Assembly (NCBI GenBank): GCA_008921705.1
Contig: VFFE01009182.1
Location: 3,193,444-3,257,443 of the forward strand
Length of the DNA: 64,000 bases
Source: Burhinus oedicnemus
Taxonomy: Eukaryota > Chordata > Aves > Charadriiformes > Burhinidae
Direction of reading: 5' to 3'
The first letter of the stretch is position 1, and every line of letters starts with the position of its first letter. This document shows positions 25,501-37,500 of the stretch, one piece after another. A program made the translations under genes and the position numbers. The notes under the pieces were generated by a model, which saw nothing but the letters and a program-made list of their open reading frames with translations, was not told the origin of the DNA and did no database searches.

Positions 25501-28500
25501 TCCTCCAATTTTGTATCTGGACAGGTACAGTATAATATTATCAATGAAGTCCTAGTATGAATATGAATTAATTCTCATGAGTTTGGTAAAGCTGCTGGTG
25601 CATTTTGTACTTGCTTAAATCACAGTAAATTTCTGTGCTAGCTGGACAGGTTATAATTTTCATGGGTTTCATCTGTTTCAGAAAATACACATAGATAACA
25701 ATTTAAGACCTACTGCTACTTTGTGCAAAAACCTGCTTACGCTTCAGTCTTTAATTTATTGCTAGGTAGTTGTGTATACAGGCAAAATACTCTGAAAAAT
25801 CACAATGTTTATGACTCCCTTCAGGAAAGAGGGTGAGTAGTTAGATATTTCATGGTGTTCCAGATAGACTGCGTGGATTGAAGAGGACTCTCAACATCAG
25901 TGCATGCTGCTCATCTGTAGAGGTGAAATACTTGGCTTTCAGTTAGATGCTGAATGTTATTTGGGAGCCTAAACAATGAAACGGGAGTATTGCGATGTGG
26001 TTGCTACTTAAACCAGTTAATTTAGAAGCTTTCTAGTATGTGTTTGAATACTTTTATAAGACACATCCATGGTATGAACAGAGCTTTTGACACTGGGGAT
26101 AGTGCATCTTCTGAAAATTGTGGAAGGGGAGGCTTAATGGGGTTACCATTTTCTTCTCAGTTTTGTTTTACTGCTTAACGTGTTGTAGGTAAAACAAGGT
26201 CCTAAAGAGGGTTAGTTTTTGTTAATAGTAAACAGCATGACTGATGGGTACAGACCTCAGTTTCAGTGTTGGAATACTATGGGCTGACATCTCTATGTAA
26301 CTTTCATGTTTTACAGGTACATGCACAAAAACAGAGAAATAACAAGAATTAAACGGGATGAGATCAAGAGACTCAAAGAGTACCTCACGGTTTTACAGCA
26401 GAGATTAGAACGGTACTATAGATAACTGTTCCCAGTGTAAAGGCAAATAATATTATAGACTACATAGAGTAACTCCTTTCAGCTATGCACTTTGTGTATA
26501 GTTATGTGCTCTAAATTTGCCCGGTGTATCTCTTCTCTTTTACCATTTTCCTTGGAAACTGTGTGTAAGCGCGGTAGTTCTGGTGCATGAAATGTGCTAG
26601 GAAAAGCTTGCTTTATTTAATTGCAGTCAACCAGAAAAAATCCTTTTTTTTTTTTTTTTTTGTGTGTGTGTGTATATGTGAGTCATGGCATTAATACATT
26701 TTGTGGTTAACAGATATTTAAGCTATGGTTCTGGTCCTAAACGATTCCCCTTGGTAGATGTCCTGCAGTACGCCTTGGAGTTCGCCTCCAGCAAGCCGGT
26801 GTGCACGTCTCCGGTCGATGACCTGGGTGCTAGTGCCCCTGCCAGTGGCACACTTCCAGCCCAGACCTCACCCAGGTAAGGGCTGCTTCCCGCTCTCCCA
26901 AGGTGAGAGGCCAGCCATCCCCTCAGTGCAAACCTGCCAGAAGTTTAACTGCTTCGTTCACTGGATTAATACAACTGGGCATCTCCTAAGGGGTATAGTG
27001 TAAAGTTTCTGCTCTCTTCCTAGAAATATTTCTCAGCACGACAGACTTAAATAAATAAACCAAAACGTTAATAATCTGGGTTTGTCTCATGCACTTATAA
27101 AAATCTCTTTAGGTGGAAAATTAGCATTTTCAAACAAAGCACAATTCCACCTACAATTCCAGATAGACACAATATCTAATGAGGTCACTGCTTCCCAATG
27201 TATTGTTTAAGAATCTGAATTTGGGCAGCATGTATGTGCTGTAGAGCTTCAAGGTTCCTGGTGTCAATTTATCTGTTAATTTTTGCCTGGGAGTTAAGCT
27301 CCTTTTCTGCTTTGCAGCTTACATTTCTCACTGAGTTTGTCAGGAACCTAACAGTCTGACTTTTAAAATACAGAATAGCTAAAATATCAGGGAGATGAAG
27401 GTCCAATAATGTTGTCTTTCTCATTATTGAAGCTAATAACTATTAGTAACAGTTAATAGAGTGTAACTTAGGATAGGACTTGGCTAGGTGGACACTAACA
27501 GTTTATAACAGAGCTTTTTTTATATGGCATTTGGAGAGCAGGGTTCTAGGTTCTGGTCCAGTCGAGATGGTTAACTATTTACTTCAAAGAAGTGAAGTAA
27601 ATGAATCTAGAAAGCCTTTAAAAGATTACAGATGTCTTACTGATATAATGCCAGTAGAAATTGTGATGATTGGTAACAGAAGACAAACTTTTAAAAGCTA
27701 CCATTGCTTGCATGAAATACAATATCAAAAGTAATATACTTTATTCAAACTCCTATATAGGAAGTTTATTCTGTCAAAATGTAAGTGTTATGACTTTTTT
27801 TTGGTCAATCTGTAGAAACACAACAGCATGTTGTGTGGAGTTACATAGTCAGCTGTTACTGTTCTTGGAACTTCCTAAACTACTGAAGCATCCCAGTTCC
27901 CCAGGCTGTATCATGATGCCGTGCACAAAGTAAAAAGTCAGTGGCTTACTAGAAAGATCTTCAGATTCCTGATATGCATTTGATTACCTATAGGTGGTCT
28001 TCTTGATGGCAAGAGAAAAATCTGTAACAGGTTTTCATTTTTAATGTTCTGCTGCTCTTGTAGAATTCTCCTAAGCTGGCCACTGTGCTGTTTGAGTTAC
28101 AAGACTTGTTTGGAACAAGTTTAGATGGTTTGGTGCTAAATTTCCAGTGTGTCATAAATATCAGAGATCCCTTCATTGTTGCTGTTCAGTTAACATAAGT
28201 TCTAGGTAGGCAACTGGAAAAAGAAAGTCTGCTAGGCATAAAACATGTGAAGAACTTATTAAACAGAGAACTTGTATTTATTGGATTTTATGGTCAATGG
28301 GCCATAAGACAAGCTGCTGTGATTTTTCTCTTTGCAGTTTGGCAGTAAATGTTTCAAACTGCAGTGATTATTTGTTTCACGTTATTTGAAAGTGTTGAAT
28401 AGCATTTCAAGTAAAGCCAACTGGCTTGACCGATCCAATTCTGATTCCTTTGTCTTTGGTAATGGCAGCCAGAGTTGTTACTGTGCTAACTTAGTACACC

Positions 28501-31500
28501 CCAAAGTTTTCAGAATTTACATAGTAATTCCATATTGATATTGCAGGTATCTTTCCTGGATTGCATTGTACGAAATTATTACCTTTGAAATTTCTGGTTT
28601 CAGATGAAAAGTTTATTTTTATGGTATAGCTTTTAGTTTGTATAGATGATTATTCAGGTTTTATATTTCATGTTTTGAATGAATGCAGCACAATAGAGCA
28701 GCAGGGACCTTCATCTTCAGATGTTCCAAGCACATCTCCTGTACAAAGATCAGTAATACATAAACCATTCACACAATCACGAATTCCTCCTGATCTGCCA
28801 ATGCATCCGGCGCCAAGGCACATCACTGAAGAAGAGCTGTCTGTCCTGGAAGGCTGTTTACATCGCTGGAGGACTGAAGTAGAGAATGACACTAGAGGTA
28901 TTGCCACAAGCTGAAGAATGCACTTGCCCTTGGAAAGGATTTGTGGAAGTGGGGGAAATGGCCTTAATGTCCATGTGTGTGCTGAGTTGCTTGTTTCATA
29001 CTTCCAAACTTATCTCTAGCACATAGGAAGGGAAGTTGGTTAGAGATTGTAGTAGTCTGGAGGTATATAAACTAAAGATGCAAATAGGGCATTGAGTGTA
29101 GCATACACGGATGTTTCAATGCCGGTTTCTGTGTGCATGGTGTTGGGGGGAGTAGAGTGAAACAGAGGTGGGATCCATGCCGAAGAACATCTCTGCAGAT
29201 GTGTTTGAGCTGTCAGCGTGACAGTGGCTGGGCCCGTGCTGTGACTTGGTGCTCTGCAGGGTAGTTTGGGTAGAGTGGCCCCTTCTATGAGGGGAAAATT
29301 CAGCAAAATTCTGAGCAAAGGCTTTTTGGATTGGGTAGAGCTTATGGTCTGTTCTGTTGCTCCCAGGAAAACAAGGGAAGCAGTTGTTCCAGCAGGGTTG
29401 GGCTTGGGTGAGCTATAGGAAATGAGTAGTGGCATGTCATGAATCACTCTCTCTGCTTTATCGTCCGAGAAGGCTTAGTGTTTGGTATGTAGGTAGATAC
29501 AGATGCACCAAATGTGAAATATACCCTCGTTTGAGCCTTTAATGAGAAAAAATAAACATGTAGCCATGTGCAATTATGTAGCCCCATGGAAAAGAGCTTT
29601 TTATTTTTCTTTTAGACTTACAAGAAAGTATATCTAGAATACATCGGACAATTGAGTTGATGTACTCTGACAAAACAATGGTCCAAGTAAGTACAATTTC
29701 TGCATGAGATAATTCAAAATACATCCTTTTTGTTGCTTTAATAAAAGTTCTTAGATGCTTGAAAATAGAACAAGTATACAACAATTACATATAATGCTTT
29801 GAGAAATTTTATTGGAAAGTCATAAGGGGTTTTGTGAACCTTTTAATTATGCACCACCAGATGAAAGACAGCGTTAGAATATTTTACAGGTGACATAAGG
29901 CAGCTATAATACATGACACACTTAAGTTAAGCAACTTTGTGATGAAAAGCCCAAGTATGTTCTCCTCCTGGTCCGCTTTTTTTGACTTGAATGCAGAACT
30001 TCAGTTTTTGTATAACACAATATACATTTTTCTCACTCCAATTTGACCGTATTGCTAGGTAGCCTTATGGCTTTAAGGTGGCAAAACATTATACACAAGA
30101 AACTATTTTTTTTATAATTCAATGCTTATTGCCATTGTGTATTGCAACTTCTATACTAATACTAAAGAATTCAAGGCTCCTGATCTTAATTTTTAATTAA
30201 TAATGCCAGTGGGCTTTTTTTGTTGTTATTTTGTTTCTGTTGTTTTTTTTAAAACTGTCTAGATTTAGTGTCAGTTACAACCTTGACTATTAGTATAAGC
30301 TGCCTTTTAGGGCGATTCTAGTGTTCTGTAATCTGAACAGCATTTTTAGAATGCTTTACTATGGAGTCATGGCTTCTCTGGTATTTGTTATGTTCACATA
30401 CTCATGTTCTCTCGCTTTGACAGGTTTTAAGGTTAAGGATTCCTTCCTCTGTTACTTTCTGTTAGTAAAAAGAACTATTTTCCTTCCAACTAAGATCTGT
30501 TCAGCTTATAGTTTTCCTTGAGGTATATTTTCATTTTGTACATGGCTTGTAATGGTTCCTGGCAGCTGAACTCTGACGTTAAGGATTTTAGGCAGACTTG
30601 CCTAGGTGGCTTTCTTTGAGCTTGTACTGGCAGGCTTTTTTTTCCTTAATAGTTGTGTTATAACAGGAAGGCTACAGGCTACATGTCATCTAACAGTAAA
30701 GTGAAGTAATTTGGTGATCTCACATCCAAATAGCCTACCTTTGTTGGCGTATGTGTTATAGGATGAAATACCTCTGGATGGCAAAGATGCTAGTCAGCAA
30801 TCATTACAATGGAAAAAAGAGATTATTTAGTAAAACATTTTATCCTAGTACAGATTTGCATAATGTAGACTAGATTTTATTTGTTTGTTTTGAAACAGAA
30901 TTCCAGAAACAGAGGAGGATGAAGATGCTATATAGATTTGCAGAAGGGAGTTCTTGTGCCATGCCTGAAAATAGTGGTGTGAGTTAAGTGATTGTTAGGG
31001 AACAAGTACTGAACCCATGTGAAATCACAAGCTGGAAGCGAAGGCTGCCCTTCTGCAGCTCAGCTAGTTTTGTCCCTGTGGGTGTTTTGGCACAATAGGA
31101 AGGAGGCAGGTGCATACAGCTGTCTTTTTCCCCTGCCGACCTCTGCATCTGGGTGATTGGATAGCTTAGTATTGCCGCATTCACTGGGAACAGTTTTACA
31201 GTATTGATCTTTTCCTCTGGATGATACAATTGTAGGACTGAAAGCTTTTCACTTGTGAGTTGATAAGATCTGGGCACATAAAACTAGATTTCTTTTTTTT
31301 TTTTTTCTTCTTCTTTTTTTTTTTTTTTTTTAAGGAAAGTGCATTGTATTTGCAGGATGCTTCCTAGTGTTTATATGAACTATTTAAGAAGCTCTTAATC
31401 TTCTTCTAGTGTTCCCTTTGATTCTAAGGAAACTACAGTTGTCTGTAAAACCCTTGTCAAATTGACACATGAAATACATTCCTGAATTTCTTATTTTGTT

Positions 31501-34500
31501 TCGTCCTCCTGAATGGATTTCATCAGCTGCTTATTTGAGTATTTCCCTCCCCCTGTCAACTTGCTGTGAGGAAATGACACACCTGTTCTTCCTGTGGGAA
31601 TTTATCTTTGATATGTCAGCTTTGATATATCTGTTCTCTACCTACATGTGATGAGGGTGGTGAAGCTCCATTTGTTTCATGAGCAGTAAGTGTAAGCTAA
31701 GAAGCTTAATGCCAGCTATTTACTTGTTGTGTTGCCCTATACTGTTAATTGCTGTTGATATAATGGCTTTTTGCAAGAGATGCCTGTTGACAGTGAACTT
31801 GCCTGTCCTTCAGTCACAGACCTCTGTGGGGAACCTTCCTGGAAGCTTAGCGTGGCTGACTGACAGCCGGTCCTCCAGAGCTGGAGCAAAGGGTAGGGGC
31901 CCTCAAGCTGACCCAGTTAGCATGGTTTTAAGTAAAACGATTTAAATTCACCTGAGATTTTAATGCCCTATTTTAGGGCGAGGAAATTTTATTGTCAAAG
32001 TCTAAAGATGCCTCATTTACCTTTTTTTTTTTTTTTTTAATCAGCATCTGCATATATTTATATGCATTTCATAGACTTGCAATGATTTTAAGAAGGCTTT
32101 CACAGTGGTTTGATAACAGATATGTAAAACCCCAGAGAATTCAGATTTACAGGCTTGCTAGGATTTCTTCTGTGTATACTTGTGTTTTGGGAGTGTGGTT
32201 GGTCTCAGGGATGACAGTCTGTTTGATTCCAGCTGCTGTGCAGTCAGCCAGCTTTATAGTTCAAGGGGGGTTGCAAAATCTCCAGCACTTGCATATAACC
32301 TGGAAGAGAATGATCAGGTTAAAAATAACTTCAAGTTGTTTCTCAAGTCATAGTTACATATGTGTTTGTGGTTACTAATTATCGTGGTGCACAAATTATA
32401 TTTGCAACAAATATTTAGTATACCTTATGTTAAATAGACCATTTATCTACAGTCCCAACTGTGACACCAGTAAAAGATTGTTTCAGTTTTTTCATCCTAG
32501 CTAAGCTGCTGTCATTCAGGCATACTATGCATAGCAGGGAAGATTGCTTTTCCTTTTATGTTGCATGTGCTGTTTCAGCAGGTTAAAATAAGCCAATCAA
32601 TAAGATGCTTTTAAAAGACTTGTAAGTAAGGAAGCACTCATTTTGCTTCTTTCCTTCAGATTTCCAACTAGTTATGTAGAAACTAAGCTTACCATTCTTC
32701 TTTCTTGTCAGTGAACACATGTAACCTGGGATACTTTTTACATTGGTTGTAGAAACTGATATCCTCCTTCTCTGCCTTAGGAAGAGGAGAGGACTTCTTC
32801 ATGTGTTCCGTCCTTCTGTTAGCAATGCTTTTACTGATACATTTAAAATACTGGAAAACAGTTGTGTTCCTATTCTACTGTAAGAATTTTACAAGAGTGG
32901 TTTTTTTAAGAAGGTATTCAACTCTCAGATATTACTTTAAATAAACTCTTTTACTGGCACATAGAAAGCAAAGAGTTTATTACCTTGAATTTGCGTATGC
33001 TGTTCCAGACTTCAGGACAAATTTACCAGGTCGGAACTAGAGCAAATCATAGACACTCAAAGCTGACACATTTGAGGGTTTTTTTTGTAGATACAAGGAA
33101 AGTAGGAATATTAAGGAATTACAAAAAGAGGATGCCTGGCAGTAAAGACAGCAGGGTAGACATTTGTACTATAGACTCACTAATGTTTTTAAGGTATCTT
33201 GTAACTAGTAGTGGTAAGTAAAATAGTTCTTTTGCTTAGTGGGTTGCTAGTTTTTGTTTTTCCTCTGTGTCATGTTTTGATCCTGTTTAACTTTATTTTT
33301 GTTACTTCTATTTATTGTAGTTATTACTGCTGGCACGTAGTAGGAACTAAATGCTGGCAAGGAGAGTTTGACATTTTGGGGTTTTTTGTTGTTTTGTTTG
33401 TTTGTTTTTTCTTTCAGGTTCCTTATAGGTTGCATGCTGTGCTAGTTCATGAAGGTCAAGCTAATGCAGGACACTACTGGGCATACATTTATGATCACCA
33501 CCAGAACAGATGGATGAAATACAATGATATTTCTGTGACAAAGTCAACTTGGGAAGAGTTGGAACGGGACTCTTTTGGTGGTTACAGGAATGCCAGTGCA
33601 TATTGTTTAATGTATATCAATGATAAGGAACAATACTTGATACAAGGTAATGTTACAGATCTGTTTTCTGCATGACATAGAATAGCCAAATATATTCATA
33701 AAGCAAGCTTCTTTCAGATGGATTTCCAGATTTTTGAAATTATTTTAATAATTATTGAAAGTTCTATTCTTATAACCGTTAGTCAGATTGGTTTTGTGGG
33801 TGGAACTTTTAGATTTATAAAGAATACCATTGTTTCAGCGTTATTAAAAGAGCAAAATAAACTAAGTTTACTAATTTGTAAACACTTTAGCCAGGTTCAA
33901 AATTTTGGAGAAGTTATCTCACTGAAGATTAGAACAGAAATATGGAAATAAATAAATGACCCTCTTGACATTAAAATCTTTGTGTAGCTTTTTTCATAAA
34001 CTTCAGAACTCTGATGAACTTTACCGGAGCATGGAAACTTGAAGCTTTATGCAGTATATTGAAATGTGAATAAGTTAGCCCTACCAAACACACATTAAAC
34101 CAAAGTAATACATGGATTGGGAAGATTTTTTTTCAGGTCATGTAACTGTATGTGACTCTTAAGGTTTGTTCCAAACTGTTTGGAGAGAGGGCAAACATCG
34201 CTTCACATGAGTGTTGTGGGGCCTGGTAATGGCAGCTAGGGAGCTGAATTTAAATGGCCATAGCTTCAATAACAAGTGGTGTGGAAAATTTTAATGTTCC
34301 CGTCTTTTCATAGGGCAGAAAGCTAGAGTGTGCATTTGTTCAGTTTTTAAATAAGAACCAGTATTAACCTATACATTTCTAGATTGCCAGATTAGTAGTG
34401 GACTTGCAGCCATAGGGTTTATGGGCCCCTTAGGGTGGCCTGCTTGCTGGGGGACAGTTACAGCTGACTGATTCTCCAGGGTCTAGGATGCTCTTGCAGA

Positions 34501-37500
34501 GGCCATTAGAATCATAGGATCATCTAGGTTGAAAGGGACCTTTAAGATCATCAAGTCCAACCATTAAACTAGCACTGCCAAAACCACCACTAAACCATGT
34601 CCCTCAGCACCAGATCTACCTGTCTTTTAAATACCTCCAGGGATGGTGACTCAACCACTTCCCTGGGCAGCCTGTTCCAATGCTTGACAACCCTTTCTGT
34701 GAAGAAATTTTTCCTAATGTCCAGTCTAAACCTCCCCTGGTGCAACTTGAGAGGCCATTTCCTCTTGTCCTGTGGCCTGTTGCTTGGGAGAAGAGACCAG
34801 CCCCCACCTCGCTACAACCTCCTTTCAGGTAGTTGTAGAGAGCAGTAAGGTCTCTCCTCAGCCTCCTTTTCTCCAAGCTAAACAACCCCAGTCCCTCAGC
34901 CTCTGCTCATAAGACTTTTTTTCTAGACCCTTCACCAGCTTCCTTGCCCTTCTTTGGACATGCTTCAGCACCTCAATGTCTGTCTTGTAGTGAGGGGCCC
35001 AAAACTGAACACAGTAGTTGTGGTGGGGCCTCACCAGTGCCGAGTACAGAGGGACGATCGCTTCCCTAGTCCTGCTGGCAATGATATTTCTGATAGAAGC
35101 CAGGGTGCTGTTGGTCTTCTTGGCCACCTGAGCACACTGCTGGCTCATATTCAGCTGGCTGTCGACCAACACTCCCAGGTCCTTTTCTGCCGGGCAGCTT
35201 TCCAGCCCCCCTTCCCCAAGCCTGTAGCGCTACCTGCGGTTGTTGTGACCCAAGTGCAGGACCTGGCACTTGCCCTTGTTGAACTTCATACCATTGGCCT
35301 TGCTCTATCTATCCAGCCTGTCCCGATCCCTCTGTAGAGCCTTCCTACCCTCAAGCAGATCATCACTCCTGCCCAGCATAGTGTCATCTGCAAACTTAAC
35401 TGAGGGTGCATCCCCTTGTCCAGGTCGTTGATAAAGATATTAAACAGAACTGGCCCCAACACTGAGCCCTGGGGAACACCAGTTGTGACTGGCCGCCAAC
35501 TGGATTTAACTCCATTCGCCACAACTCTTTGGGCCCGGCCTCCCAGCCAGTTTTACCCAGTGAAGCATATGTCCATCCAAGCCATGAGCATCCAGTTTGG
35601 AGAATGCTGTGGGAAGTGGTGTCAAAGACTTTACTAAAGTCTAGGTAAACAACATCCACAGCATTTCCTTCATCCACTAAGCTGGTTGCCTTGTCATAGG
35701 AAGAGATCAGGTTAGTTAAGCAGGACCTGCCTTTCATGAACCCATGCTGACTGGGCCTGATCACCTGGTTGTCCTGTACGTGCTATGTGATGGCACTCAG
35801 GATGATCTGCTCCATAACCTTCCCCGGCACTGAGGTCAGACTGACAGGCCTGTGGTTCCCTGGATCCTCCTTCCAGCCCTTCTTGTAGGTGGGCGCCACA
35901 TTTGCTAGCCTCCAGTCAACTGGCACCACCCTGGATAGCCAGGGCTGCTGATAAATAATGGAAAGTGGCTTGGTGAGCAGTTCCGCCAGCTCCGTCAGTA
36001 CCCTTGGGTGGATCCCATCCGGTTCCATAGACTTGTGTGCGTCTTAAGTGCTGTAGCAGGTCACTCACCATTTCCCCTTGGATTATGGGGACTTCATTCT
36101 GCTCCCTATCTTCTAGCTCAGGGGGCTGCTTTCTTGAAGCAAAAAAGAAAGTTACTTCATGTAGCTGGTGTTCTTATCAGCTGACTTTCCAAATCCACGT
36201 AGGCCCACTCTCCTTCCCCTTTTTTGCTGGGAAGTTGAGCTGTGTCCAACTCCATGTGGCAGTAATGCAGTCAAGCTATGGTGGGGGTTTTGTGACTTTT
36301 TCTGAATATTCACAATCATAGGGTCCTCATAGCCCAAAAGGCTCATCTTTCAAAATGGCAATGATCTGATGGTGCCCAAGAATGTATAATCCAAAGATTG
36401 CAAGAGCAGTAGCTATACGTCTCAGTAGCAGAGGAGTGTCCAACAGATAATAAAACCGGTTAAAAGTAATGTAGTTTTAGACTTTTGCTGCTGACCTGTA
36501 TGTTTCCAGTAATTAACTTCAAGAAATTTGTTAAACGTACTTTCTTTTGCCCTATTCTTTCTTTTTCTGAAATTTATATTTCATGTTACCCCAGAGGAGT
36601 TTAACAAAGAAACGGGGCAGATCCTTGTTGGAATGGACACGCTGCCTTCTGATCTAAGGGATTATGTCAAGGAAGACAATAAACGTTTTGAAAAAGAACT
36701 TGAAGAATGGGATGCAGAAGTTGCTCAGAAAGCACAGCAGGAGAAGTTGTTATCTCAGATACCCAGGGCACCAGCACCGTCCCCTGCTCCAGGTTAGCTG
36801 CTTCTACCTGTTTCTAAAAGGAGTAGAACCAAAAATCACTGTGTTTTGCAGCTTAAGAAAGGAAGAACAAGTTAATTTGTGTAATCTTGAATTATAAATA
36901 TTTACTTGGCCAAGGTAGCTGCACTTGAAATTTCATGTGTTGTATTTTATTTTTTATTTAAAGAAAAAGATGTGTTGGTTCTTCTGCCTTTTCACTCCCA
37001 GTTGTGCTTAGCTTTTACTAATTAATTTTTTTCCGTAGAAACTTTGGCCTTTTAGGATAGGTAATTAACAGGTCTCACCAGTCTGTTTGGAGAGTTTATT
37101 AGTCCGTAAGTGATACATATTCTTCTATTTGGAGCGATTGAGTAGAAGACCTACCTTCTCATTTTAAATTAGGACAGAATTTAGATCTAAAGAGGCAAAT
37201 AATTTATTTGGTGTGATCTATTGAATAGACTTAGCAATAGTAGAGCCTGCTTGAGAAATTACTGTGTAAAAACAAGGGTGTTAAAACTGTAGAGAAGCCT
37301 CTGAACAGCAACAACGAGGCCAATGCTGTTAGAAGCCTAGCTAATAAAGACCACTGGCAATCTGACTGTAAAACACATGCCTGCTTTGACACAGGAAAAA
37401 CCCATCAGGTTTTATATTACATCCAGCTTTTGCTCCATTGCGGAAGGCTGTGTGTACGTTATGTGAAAGATGACAAGATGGATTTGTGTAGTGAGAGTGC

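Noticed and set aside
28668..28914. 79-codon ORFs on both strands
   Set aside because: The plus-strand one is USP25 exon 9 with a few intron codons on each side. The minus-strand one is its shadow.
29040..29447. 135-codon minus-strand ORF
   Set aside because: No recognised family, inside a USP25 intron, no promoter or splice context.
34954..35337. 127-codon plus-strand ORF
   Set aside because: It is antisense to the CR1 reverse transcriptase and reflects its codon pattern.
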